DNA of 64,000 nt, taken from positions 80,994 to 144,993 of the forward strand of contig JAFXIS010000017.1 of assembly GCA_017532885.1 (NCBI GenBank), in the 5' to 3' direction. The notes under the pieces are model-generated. The model was not told the DNA's origin. It saw only the letters and a list, made by a program, of their open reading frames with translations, and did not search any database. Positions 8,964-16,514 of this stretch are shown here, piece after piece. This DNA comes from Alistipes sp. GTDB taxonomy: Bacteria; Bacteroidota; Bacteroidia; Bacteroidales; Rikenellaceae. Each line of letters begins with the position of its first letter. Within the stretch, counting starts at the first letter, position 1. Both the position numbers and the translations under genes were made by a program.

Positions 8964-10031
8964 ATGAAGAGAAATATATTAATAACGGGAGGAGCAGGAT
9001 TTATAGGTAGTCATGTGGTACGACTTTTTGTCAAGAAGTATCCCGACTACCACATCATAAATCTCGATAAACTCACCTATGCGGGAAACCTCGCCAACCT
9101 CTGCGATATCGAGCATGCGAAGAACTACACCTTCGTCAAGGGCGATATTTGCGACTTCGAGCAGGTGTGCGACATCTTCAATCGCTACGATATAGACGGA
9201 GTTATTCATCTTGCCGCCGAGAGCCATGTCGATAGGTCGATAAAGGACCCCTTCACCTTTGCCCGCACAAATGTGCTTGGTACACTCTCGCTTTTGCAGG
9301 CAGCACGCCTGAAATGGGAGGCCTCGGCCGAAGGATACGAGGGAAAACTCTTTTACCATATCTCAACCGACGAGGTATATGGAGCTTTGGAGATGGACGA
9401 CGAGCTCTTCACCGAGCAAACGAAGTATGCTCCGCACTCGCCATATTCGGCGTCGAAGGCATCGAGCGACCACTTCGTAAGGGCATTTCACGACACTTAC
9501 GGCATGCCTACCATTGTTACGAACTGCTCGAACAACTATGGACCGTATCAGTTCCCGGAAAAGCTTATTCCTCTATTTATCAACAACATACGCAACCGCA
9601 GGCCACTCCCCGTATATGGCAAGGGCGAGAATGTGCGCGACTGGCTCTATGTCGAGGACCACGCGCGTGCTATCGACCTTATATTCCACCGAGGCCGAGT
9701 GGCAGAGACTTACAACATAGGCGGATGCAACGAGTGGCGCAACATCGACCTTATAAAAGTAATCATCAAGACCTGCGACCGCCTGTTGGGTAACGAGGAG
9801 GGTGCGAGCGATGATTTGATTACCTTCGTCACCGACCGCGCCGGTCACGACCTCCGCTACGCCATAGATGCGAGCAAATTGCGTCAGGAGCTCAGCTGGG
9901 AACCCTCATTGCAGTTCGAGGAGGGAATAGAACGCACCATAAAATGGTATCTCGATAATGAGGAGTGGCTACGAAACATAACCTCTGGCGACTACGAGCG
10001 TTACTACGACGAGATGTACAAAGGGCGATAG
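8964..10031 (+). CDS. rmlB: dTDP-glucose 4,6-dehydratase
   Basis: 355 aa, with GGAGFIGSH at the N-terminus, HISTDEVYG around the catalytic Thr-Asp-Glu and YSASKASSDH with the Tyr-Lys pair. NCSNNYGPYQFPEKLIP and YNIGG further match RmlB. It dehydrates dTDP-glucose to the 4-keto-6-deoxy intermediate used by RmlC. Begins 3 bp after rmlD; completes the rhamnose pathway in the order A-C-D-B. Confidence 0.96.
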   Translation: MKRNILITGGAGFIGSHVVRLFVKKYPDYHIINLDKLTYAGNLANLCDIEHAKNYTFVKGDICDFEQVCDIFNRYDIDGVIHLAAESHVDRSIKDPFTFARTNVLGTLSLLQAARLKWEASAEGYEGKLFYHISTDEVYGALEMDDELFTEQTKYAPHSPYSASKASSDHFVRAFHDTYGMPTIVTNCSNNYGPYQFPEKLIPLFINNIRNRRPLPVYGKGENVRDWLYVEDHARAIDLIFHRGRVAETYNIGGCNEWRNIDLIKVIIKTCDRLLGNEEGASDDLITFVTDRAGHDLRYAIDASKLRQELSWEPSLQFEEGIERTIKWYLDNEEWLRNITSGDYERYYDEMYKGR

Positions 10032-10075
10032 ATAACCAAACCCAAAACAGAAAGCAAAAACAGAAACCTCAACCC

Positions 10076-11485
10076 ATGGCGATAAGCTCGATAAAGAAGA
10101 ATTTCGCGTATAAAAGCGTGCTGAACCTGTCATCTTATTTGGCGGGGTTCATCACCTTCGCCTATACGGCGCATATCTTCGGAGCCGAGCGCATCGGACT
10201 GGTAAACTTTGTCGATAATACGGTGAGCTACTTCCTGCTCTTCGCTACGATGGGCATCGGATTGTTGGGCGTAAGGGAGATTGCCGCCGTGCGTCACAAC
10301 GAGCGAGAGCGCAGCCGCGTATTTGCAAACATTTTAGGTCTTAATCTGGCCTTTACGGCTGTAACCCTTATCGTCTATATCATCGCCGTAGCCTCCATTC
10401 CGCGTTTTTCAGAACACCCCGAAATGTTTTTCATCGGTGGCGCAAAAATCATCTTTACGGCACTTGTTGTCGAGTGGTTCTTCTCGGGAATGGAGAATTT
10501 TCGATATATCACCCTGCGCAGCATTGCCGTAAGGGTTTTGTATGTTCTCTCGGTACTTGTTTTTATCCGTAACCGCGACCAATATATACTATTTTTTGCA
10601 CTCACCGTGGCGTCGGTTGTGATAAATGCCCTGATAAACATCGCCTATGTGCGAAAGTTTGTCAGCCCCAAATGGCGCGATTTGCTCGACATGCGCTATA
10701 CACGCAACAACCTGACACTCGGTATCTACTCCATCATGACCTCAATGTATCTGACCTTCAATGTCGTATGGCTCGGATTCATATCGGGCGACACCGAGGT
10801 AGGATATTACACCACAGCCTTCAAGCTCAATACCGTAATGCTGGGACTATTCTCCGCCTTTACGAATGTCATGATGCCGCGCATGAGTGCGCTTGTGGCT
10901 GCGGGCGAAAAGGAGGAGTTTCAGCTCCTGATTAATAAATCCTTCTCGGCGGTAGCGACTTTCAGCGTCCCACTTGTGCTATGCAGCATGGTTATGGCGC
11001 CACAGATTATTCATCTGCTGGCGGGAACGGATTTCGATGGCGCAATACTCCCGATGCGCATAATCCTGCCGGCTGTGATTATGGCAGGCGTGGCACAGGT
11101 GTTGGCAATTCAAATCATCATGCCCCTGAAGCACGACCGCATACTATTGTTGGCATCAGGCATCGGTGCTTCGGTGGCAATAGCAATAAACATCCTCTTC
11201 GTACCACATTTGGCAAGCATTGGCTCCGCCGTTGTACTCCTATGTGCCGAGACGGTCGTAACGGGCACATATATTGTATATGTAACGCGGAAGAAGATAG
11301 TGAAGATTCCCGTAAAACTTTTTGTGCGCAGTGCGCTGCTCTCGCTACCTTGCGTTGCGATATGCCTCGCTGCATCGCATATTATCGAAAACCCATTCAT
11401 TGCTTTAGGCGTAGCCTTTACGGCAAGTGTTGCTTGCTGGTGCGCCATTAACTTCCGCGAGTTAAGACAATATTTGGGTATATAA
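10076..11485 (+). CDS. wzx: Polysaccharide flippase (Wzx/RfbX family)
   Basis: Start set at ATG 10076 (469 aa), giving a short basic N-terminus before the first membrane segment. The protein is hydrophobic throughout with about 12-14 predicted membrane helices and the MOP-superfamily opening seen in repeat-unit translocases (YLAGFITFAYTAHIFGAERIGLVNF). It would move undecaprenyl-linked oligosaccharide repeat units across the inner membrane. The stop shares one base with the ATG of the next glycosyltransferase. MOP flippases are too diverged to assign the substrate from sequence. Confidence 0.88.
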   Translation: MAISSIKKNFAYKSVLNLSSYLAGFITFAYTAHIFGAERIGLVNFVDNTVSYFLLFATMGIGLLGVREIAAVRHNERERSRVFANILGLNLAFTAVTLIVYIIAVASIPRFSEHPEMFFIGGAKIIFTALVVEWFFSGMENFRYITLRSIAVRVLYVLSVLVFIRNRDQYILFFALTVASVVINALINIAYVRKFVSPKWRDLLDMRYTRNNLTLGIYSIMTSMYLTFNVVWLGFISGDTEVGYYTTAFKLNTVMLGLFSAFTNVMMPRMSALVAAGEKEEFQLLINKSFSAVATFSVPLVLCSMVMAPQIIHLLAGTDFDGAILPMRIILPAVIMAGVAQVLAIQIIMPLKHDRILLLASGIGASVAIAINILFVPHLASIGSAVVLLCAETVVTGTYIVYVTRKKIVKIPVKLFVRSALLSLPCVAICLAASHIIENPFIALGVAFTASVACWCAINFRELRQYLGI

Positions 11486-12396
11486 TGGACCTCTCCATAA
11501 TCATTGTAAACTATAACACGCTAACGATAACCGCAGCGTGCATCGAGCGTATCTTTGCCATAACCGAAGGTATCGACTTCGAGGTTATACTTGTCGATAA
11601 CGCCTCGACGGATTGCAGTCGCGAGCATTTTTCGAAAGATGACCGCATTACCTATATCTATAACCACGAAAATCTCGGCTTTGGGCGTGCCAACAACCTC
11701 GCACTCAAGAGGGCTCAGGGGCGCAACATTCTCTTTCTAAACCCCGACACATTGCTGCTTAACAACGCCGCCGAACGGCTATGTGCGTTTTTGGACCGAA
11801 ACCCCTCAGCGGTGGCTGTGGGAGGGAATCTCTTCGATGAGCAGATGCAACCGGCATTGTCATTTTGCAGGTTGCGACCTTCGATTCTCGAGGAGTGCGA
11901 TGCCCTATTGTTTCATCTTCCGCAGCGCATATTCGCTGCGCGTAGCAGATTTTTCAACCATACATCCCGCCCCGTAAAAGTGGGCTATATTACAGGCGCA
12001 GACCTTATGGCAAGGCGTAAGGATTTAATCGCCGTAGGAGGCTTCGCCGAGGAGTTTTTCATGTATTACGAGGATACCGACCTCTGTCATCGCTTGGCAC
12101 AACGGGGCGGCAAGATACTCTCAATACCCTCGGCACGGATTCAGCACCTTGAGGGCAGGAGCTTCAATGAGGCACGCCTGAATCGGCGACGCATAATCCT
12201 CTCGGAGCAGGGACGACATCTTTACTACTCGAAAAATCACAGCCGCCGTTATCATATTGCGGCAAATGCGATATATCTGCTTTCGCACCGCCTGCATAGC
12301 ATCTACTATAAGATGCGCAAGCAGACCATCAGCTACAAAGCGTGCCGACTGCGCCATACAATAGTCCGCCACCTGCAAAAAAGCCTCAAGGGATGA
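11485..12396 (+). CDS. Family 2 glycosyltransferase, rhamnosyltransferase-like
   Basis: 303 aa. The GT-A fold N-terminus (LSIIIVNYNT, VDNASTD) and FLNPDT with its acidic metal-binding residue are typical of GT2 enzymes of the WbbL/rhamnosyltransferase group; the FFMYYEDTDLCHR segment is the acceptor/catalytic region of the same group. It probably adds L-rhamnose or another sugar to the lipid-linked repeat unit at the inner membrane face. The start codon overlaps the wzx stop by one base. Confidence 0.85.
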   Translation: MDLSIIIVNYNTLTITAACIERIFAITEGIDFEVILVDNASTDCSREHFSKDDRITYIYNHENLGFGRANNLALKRAQGRNILFLNPDTLLLNNAAERLCAFLDRNPSAVAVGGNLFDEQMQPALSFCRLRPSILEECDALLFHLPQRIFAARSRFFNHTSRPVKVGYITGADLMARRKDLIAVGGFAEEFFMYYEDTDLCHRLAQRGGKILSIPSARIQHLEGRSFNEARLNRRRIILSEQGRHLYYSKNHSRRYHIAANAIYLLSHRLHSIYYKMRKQTISYKACRLRHTIVRHLQKSLKG

Positions 12397-13535
12397 TGAT
12401 AAATGCCCTCCCCTACCTCATTCTCATACTCATATTGCTATGGCTCTATGCCAACGAGCGCCAGAGCATTCGCCTGCTCTCGCCACGCGCAGCAGGGTGG
12501 AGCGCCTTTGTGCTAATCTTCCTGTTTCTCGGGTTCCGAGGTCATCTATACTCCGACTTTATCAACTATTTTCCCTTCTACGAGCAGTTACCGACAATCA
12601 CGCGGCTCAACTCATCGGCGATGATAAGCTATCTCTTCGAACCGGGCTTTGTGATATACTCCTCGATAATAAAATCACTCGGCGCCGACTATTTTACATG
12701 GGTGGCGATAGGCAGTTTGATTGATTTGGCAGTTTTCCGCCTCACCTTCCGCCGTTATACCGGCTCGGTGATTCTTCCGTTTATATTCTTCATCGCTTAC
12801 AACGGCCTGACCATCGAGTTTAACCTCTATCGCAACGCAAAAGCTATGGATATGTTTCTGCTCTCGCTACCCTACTTGGAGCGCAGGCGGATTATGCCTT
12901 ACATGTTACTGAATATACTTGGCGCGACACTCCATATATCCTCGCTTATCTACATTCCGCTCTATTTTCTGCTTCATCGCAACCTCGGCAGCCGACTTAG
13001 ATGGGGTGGAATAGTTTTTGCAAACATCCTCTTCCTGGGAAATATTGGGATTGTATCGGAGATAATCGCCTCGTTGGATATATTCCAAGCAATGGCGTTT
13101 TACGATAAGCTGAGCGCGCATGCCGAGAATAGCACCGCCCACTACGGCTTAACCTTCGGATATATAGAGCGCACATTTGCCATCGTGCTATTCACCTCGC
13201 TCTATGCGCCGATGACAAGGCAACGCGCGAGCAATACGATTTTCTATAACGCACTGTGGCTCTACTATGTTACATTCCTGATTTTCCACGAGGTGGAGGT
13301 ATTTGTAGACCGCATACCTACACTGTTTGCCTTCGGGTATTGGATTCTCTACTCCAACCTCGCATCACTACGCTGGCATTGGCGGCAGGTGATATTGCTG
13401 GTAGCAATTCTCCTTGCAATGCTCAAGATAGGCATCGCTAACCGCTCGATTGCCGCACGCTACGAGAATGTGATATTCGGCATTTCGGATTACCACACCC
13501 GACAGCACGAAATTGCCCCACTTTTGGAGGATTGA
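12393..13535 (+). CDS. EpsG-family polysaccharide polymerase (Wzy-like)
   Basis: The ATG at 12393 overlaps the preceding stop by 4 bp (ATGA); a second ATG at 12396 is also possible. The 380-aa protein has roughly ten hydrophobic segments, an early FLGFRG motif and FEPGF in the next loop, the pattern of the EpsG family. Such proteins polymerise repeat units on the periplasmic side. It is the only polymerase candidate in the locus. Confidence 0.8.
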   Translation: MMINALPYLILILILLWLYANERQSIRLLSPRAAGWSAFVLIFLFLGFRGHLYSDFINYFPFYEQLPTITRLNSSAMISYLFEPGFVIYSSIIKSLGADYFTWVAIGSLIDLAVFRLTFRRYTGSVILPFIFFIAYNGLTIEFNLYRNAKAMDMFLLSLPYLERRRIMPYMLLNILGATLHISSLIYIPLYFLLHRNLGSRLRWGGIVFANILFLGNIGIVSEIIASLDIFQAMAFYDKLSAHAENSTAHYGLTFGYIERTFAIVLFTSLYAPMTRQRASNTIFYNALWLYYVTFLIFHEVEVFVDRIPTLFAFGYWILYSNLASLRWHWRQVILLVAILLAMLKIGIANRSIAARYENVIFGISDYHTRQHEIAPLLED

Positions 13536-13556
13536 TTGAAGAATTAATTATTTGTT

Positions 13557-14636
13557 ATGAAAATTTTATACGACCATCAGATATTTGCCTCACAGAGATT
13601 CGGAGGCGTATCGCGCTACTTTGCCGAGGTCATTCGGCATATACCTTCAGCCGAGTGGGAGGTTACGGCGACCCTCTCAAACAACCACTATGCCCGCCAA
13701 TATGGGATAATTCGTTGCCGCGAGTTCCTGCCTCACGCCGACTTCCGACACAAAGGTCGCCTGATGTCGGAGTTGGGCAAGCCTTACTCGGCATACAGGC
13801 TGCGATATGGGAAGTATGACATCTTTCATCCTACAAATTTCGACTCCTACTGCATCGCGCCTTTGGGTCTAAAGCCTATGGTTGTGACCTACCACGACAC
13901 AAATTTCCTCACCTCGCACAACTATAACCGCCGTATGCGACGAGGGCAGACACTCTCACTTGCGCGTGCCGACCATGTCATTGCTGTGAGTGAAAATACG
14001 CGGCGAGATATGCTCGAGAACTTTGACCTCGACCCCGACAAGGTGAGCGTTATACATCATGGCGTAAGCCGACTCAGAGATGAGCAGTTTGCGCATATCA
14101 AGCCACTCGGCTTCCCTTATATATTATATGTGGGCCTGCGTCACGGCTTCAAGAACTTTCGAGCCTTCGCCCGAGCCTTCTCGCTCGTTGCTCATCAATA
14201 CCCCGAGGTCGATGTGGTCTGCACACGCCAAAAATTCAGCCGGGAGGAGCTCTCGCTCTTCCGCGAGTTGGATATCGTAGAACGCATGCACGCCGTAGTA
14301 GCCGATGAAATCACGCTCGCGCGCCTCTACTCCGATGCCCTGTTTTTTATCTTCCCCTCGCTCTACGAAGGGTTCGGCATGCCTATTCTTGAGGCTATGA
14401 GCTACGGTTGCCCCTGCGCACTCGCCAAAGCGAGTTGCTTCCCCGAGATTGCCCACGATGCCGCGCTCTACTTCTCGGCAGAGGATATAGGCGACATGGC
14501 CGACAGCATTGAAAAACTCCTCAACTCGGCATCCCTGCGCACGCGATATGCACTCTTGGGGCGTCAGCGCGTAACGCAATTTTCGTGGGAGCGATGCGCA
14601 CAACAGCATATGGACATATACTCTTCTTTGGTATGA
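13557..14636 (+). CDS. Family 4 glycosyltransferase
   Basis: 359 aa, GT-B fold. The C-terminal half has the donor-binding motif SLYEGFGMPILEAMSYGCP with the E-x7-E pair typical of GT4, and the N-terminus FGGVSRYFAEV is the usual glycine-rich acceptor loop. It transfers a nucleotide-activated hexose; the exact sugar cannot be read from sequence. Begins 21 bp after the polymerase gene and ends in a 4-bp ATGA overlap with the next gene. Confidence 0.88.
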   Translation: MKILYDHQIFASQRFGGVSRYFAEVIRHIPSAEWEVTATLSNNHYARQYGIIRCREFLPHADFRHKGRLMSELGKPYSAYRLRYGKYDIFHPTNFDSYCIAPLGLKPMVVTYHDTNFLTSHNYNRRMRRGQTLSLARADHVIAVSENTRRDMLENFDLDPDKVSVIHHGVSRLRDEQFAHIKPLGFPYILYVGLRHGFKNFRAFARAFSLVAHQYPEVDVVCTRQKFSREELSLFRELDIVERMHAVVADEITLARLYSDALFFIFPSLYEGFGMPILEAMSYGCPCALAKASCFPEIAHDAALYFSAEDIGDMADSIEKLLNSASLRTRYALLGRQRVTQFSWERCAQQHMDIYSSLV

Positions 14637-15508
14637 CAGGCGCTGTAATAGTTCTCTACAATCCCGACATCGGGCTGCTCGAGCAGGTTATAGAGGCTCT
14701 CTGGGAGCAGGTAGACATGATTTGCATCGTGGATAACTCCGCTCAAGACAATCGCCCCAAGATTCGCAAGGCAACGGATATCGAATACATCGCCCTAAAT
14801 GAAAATCGCGGTATCGCTGCGGCGCAGAATATCGGCATTCGCCGGCTCATTGCTCAACAATGCCGTTACATCCTGCTTGCCGACCAGGACAGCATCGCCT
14901 CGCCACATATGGTAGAGGAGCTAAAGCGACGACATCGCATCCTAAGCCGCATATACGACATTGCTGCCATAGGTCCGATGCCTATAAATCGCAAAACGGG
15001 ACTGCCCTACACCTCCTCACACGACGAACGCATATTGCGCCGCCTCAATCACGAAGGATATGAATTTATCGAAGCGCACAGCATTATATCCTCCTTTTCG
15101 CTACTATCCGTAGAGGCTTTGCGCCGCACCGGAGAGATGAACGAACGGCTATTCATCGACTTTGTGGACCAGGAGTGGTGCTGGCGGGCGCGTCGTTGTG
15201 GGCTTCGGGTATTTATCGTCCCTGACCTTAGATTCTCTCACGAGCAGGGGCGATATCGGCGCCACTGGGGCATGGGGCTGAATATATCGACTCCCGCGAG
15301 GCTCTATTATCAGATTCGCAACCTGCTATGGCTTGCGCGACATGAGATATCACCTCGCTCATGGCGACGCAAAAACCTCCGAAAAATGTGCCTGAAGATT
15401 ATTGGTTATCCACTCCTCGTTACGCCTCGCGCGGCTTACCTAAAAAGCATTGTGCGAGGATTAAGAGACGGGCTGAAACATAAACAGAATTATGAAAGAG
15501 AGTTGTAA
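14633..15508 (+). CDS. Family 2 glycosyltransferase, rhamnosyltransferase-like
   Basis: Start at ATG 14633, which overlaps the preceding stop as ATGA and puts TGAVIVLYNPD at the N-terminus, as expected of GT2 rhamnosyltransferases of the RfbF/RfbN type (291 aa). LLADQDSIAS is the DxD metal site and FIDFVDQEWCWRARRCG the conserved distal motif of this group. With the rml genes upstream, dTDP-rhamnose is a likely donor. Confidence 0.85.
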   Translation: MTGAVIVLYNPDIGLLEQVIEALWEQVDMICIVDNSAQDNRPKIRKATDIEYIALNENRGIAAAQNIGIRRLIAQQCRYILLADQDSIASPHMVEELKRRHRILSRIYDIAAIGPMPINRKTGLPYTSSHDERILRRLNHEGYEFIEAHSIISSFSLLSVEALRRTGEMNERLFIDFVDQEWCWRARRCGLRVFIVPDLRFSHEQGRYRRHWGMGLNISTPARLYYQIRNLLWLARHEISPRSWRRKNLRKMCLKIIGYPLLVTPRAAYLKSIVRGLRDGLKHKQNYEREL

Positions 15509-16331
15509 TATTTCGGTACTTATGGCCGTGCATAACGGTGTAGAGCCTCTGCATCTGCATGAAGCTCTGGAGAGCCTGCACAACCAAACGCTGCCACCGC
15601 GACAGATTATATTGGTCGAAGATGGCAAACTCAACAATCCCCTGAAGCGCATCATTGCCAAGTGGCGCTGGGTGTGGCGACATCGGCTAACCATCGTTCG
15701 CAACCGCAAGAATCGGGGTCTTACCGCCTCGCTCAACCGAGGTCTTGGTCAGGTGCGTTATCCGCTTATAGCCCGCATGGACAGCGACGATATCGCACAT
15801 CCAAAGCGATTCGAGCGGCAAGCACAATTTTTGGCACAACATCCCGAAGTGGCGATTTTGGGTGGCGCGATTGAGGAGTTTGATGGCACGGCAACACGCA
15901 AGACGAATACGCGCCACTATCCCCCAACGCATGAGGAGGCGTTGCGTTCGATTCATCGCGCCTCGCCGTTGGCACATCCTGCGGTAATGATGCGTCGTGA
16001 GGTGTTCCGCTCCGGACTGCGCTACAATGAACGCTACCGCACAAGCCAGGATATAGCGCTCTGGTTTGATGCCATTTGCGCCGGATATCGCATCGCCAAC
16101 CTACGGGAAACGGTGCTATACTATCGCCTTGATGACAGCACCTTTCGTCGCCGCACTACGCGTAAAGCGTGGGGAGAACTAAAAATCTATTGTAGCGGCA
16201 TACGACGATTGTACGGCGTCATTTCATGGCGATATATCTTCCCCATAGGTCGCTTTCTATCGCGCCTAATGCCCTCGGGCGTGATTCGCAGGCTCTATCG
16301 CAGTGACCTACGCAAATTGGTAGTGGAGTAA
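15492..16331 (+). CDS. Family 2 glycosyltransferase (last gene of the polysaccharide operon)
   Basis: 279 aa. ISVLMAVHNG opens a GT-A domain, RMDSDDIAHPKRFERQ is the DxD-type metal/donor motif and ASPLAHPAVMMRR the later conserved His-Pro segment of this GT2 subgroup. Its start overlaps the preceding gene by 17 bp. It is followed by AT-rich repeats and a bidirectional terminator, which ends the operon; no initiating sugar-phosphate transferase or chain-length regulator occurs in the locus. Confidence 0.85.
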   Translation: MKESCNISVLMAVHNGVEPLHLHEALESLHNQTLPPRQIILVEDGKLNNPLKRIIAKWRWVWRHRLTIVRNRKNRGLTASLNRGLGQVRYPLIARMDSDDIAHPKRFERQAQFLAQHPEVAILGGAIEEFDGTATRKTNTRHYPPTHEEALRSIHRASPLAHPAVMMRREVFRSGLRYNERYRTSQDIALWFDAICAGYRIANLRETVLYYRLDDSTFRRRTTRKAWGELKIYCSGIRRLYGVISWRYIFPIGRFLSRLMPSGVIRRLYRSDLRKLVVE

Positions 16332-16340
16332 AAACGGATA

Positions 16341-16454
16341 TTTTGAATTTTGAACCGACGAACGAAGCAAGCGCAGAGGGCAAATTTATTTGCACTATAC
16401 CTTGCAAGAAGGAGGAAACGAGGATTTACTCCTCGTAATTTTGAATTTTGAATT
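16341..16454. repeat. TTTTGAATT-type AT-rich repeats and short palindromes
   Basis: The gap after the polysaccharide operon holds TTTTGAATTTTGAA (16341-16354), the palindrome GCAAATTTATTTGC (16380-16393), the hairpin CGAGGA/TCCTCG (16419-16435) and another TTTTGAATT pair (16439-16454). The same TTTTGAATT unit recurs at 21311 and 37026. No coding signal seen. Confidence 0.55.
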
Positions 16455-16457
16455 ACA

Positions 16458-16496
16458 AAAAAATGCCCTCACACCAAAAGTGCAAGGGCATTTTTC
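16458..16496. terminator. Bidirectional intrinsic terminator
   Basis: AAAAATGCCCT pairs with AGGGCATTTTT across a 13-14 nt loop, with an A-run on the left and a T-run on the right, so it can serve both the plus-strand glycosyltransferase operon and the convergent peptidase gene. Confidence 0.8.
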
Positions 16497-16514
16497 TTAT
16501 TGCAAGGCACCCTA

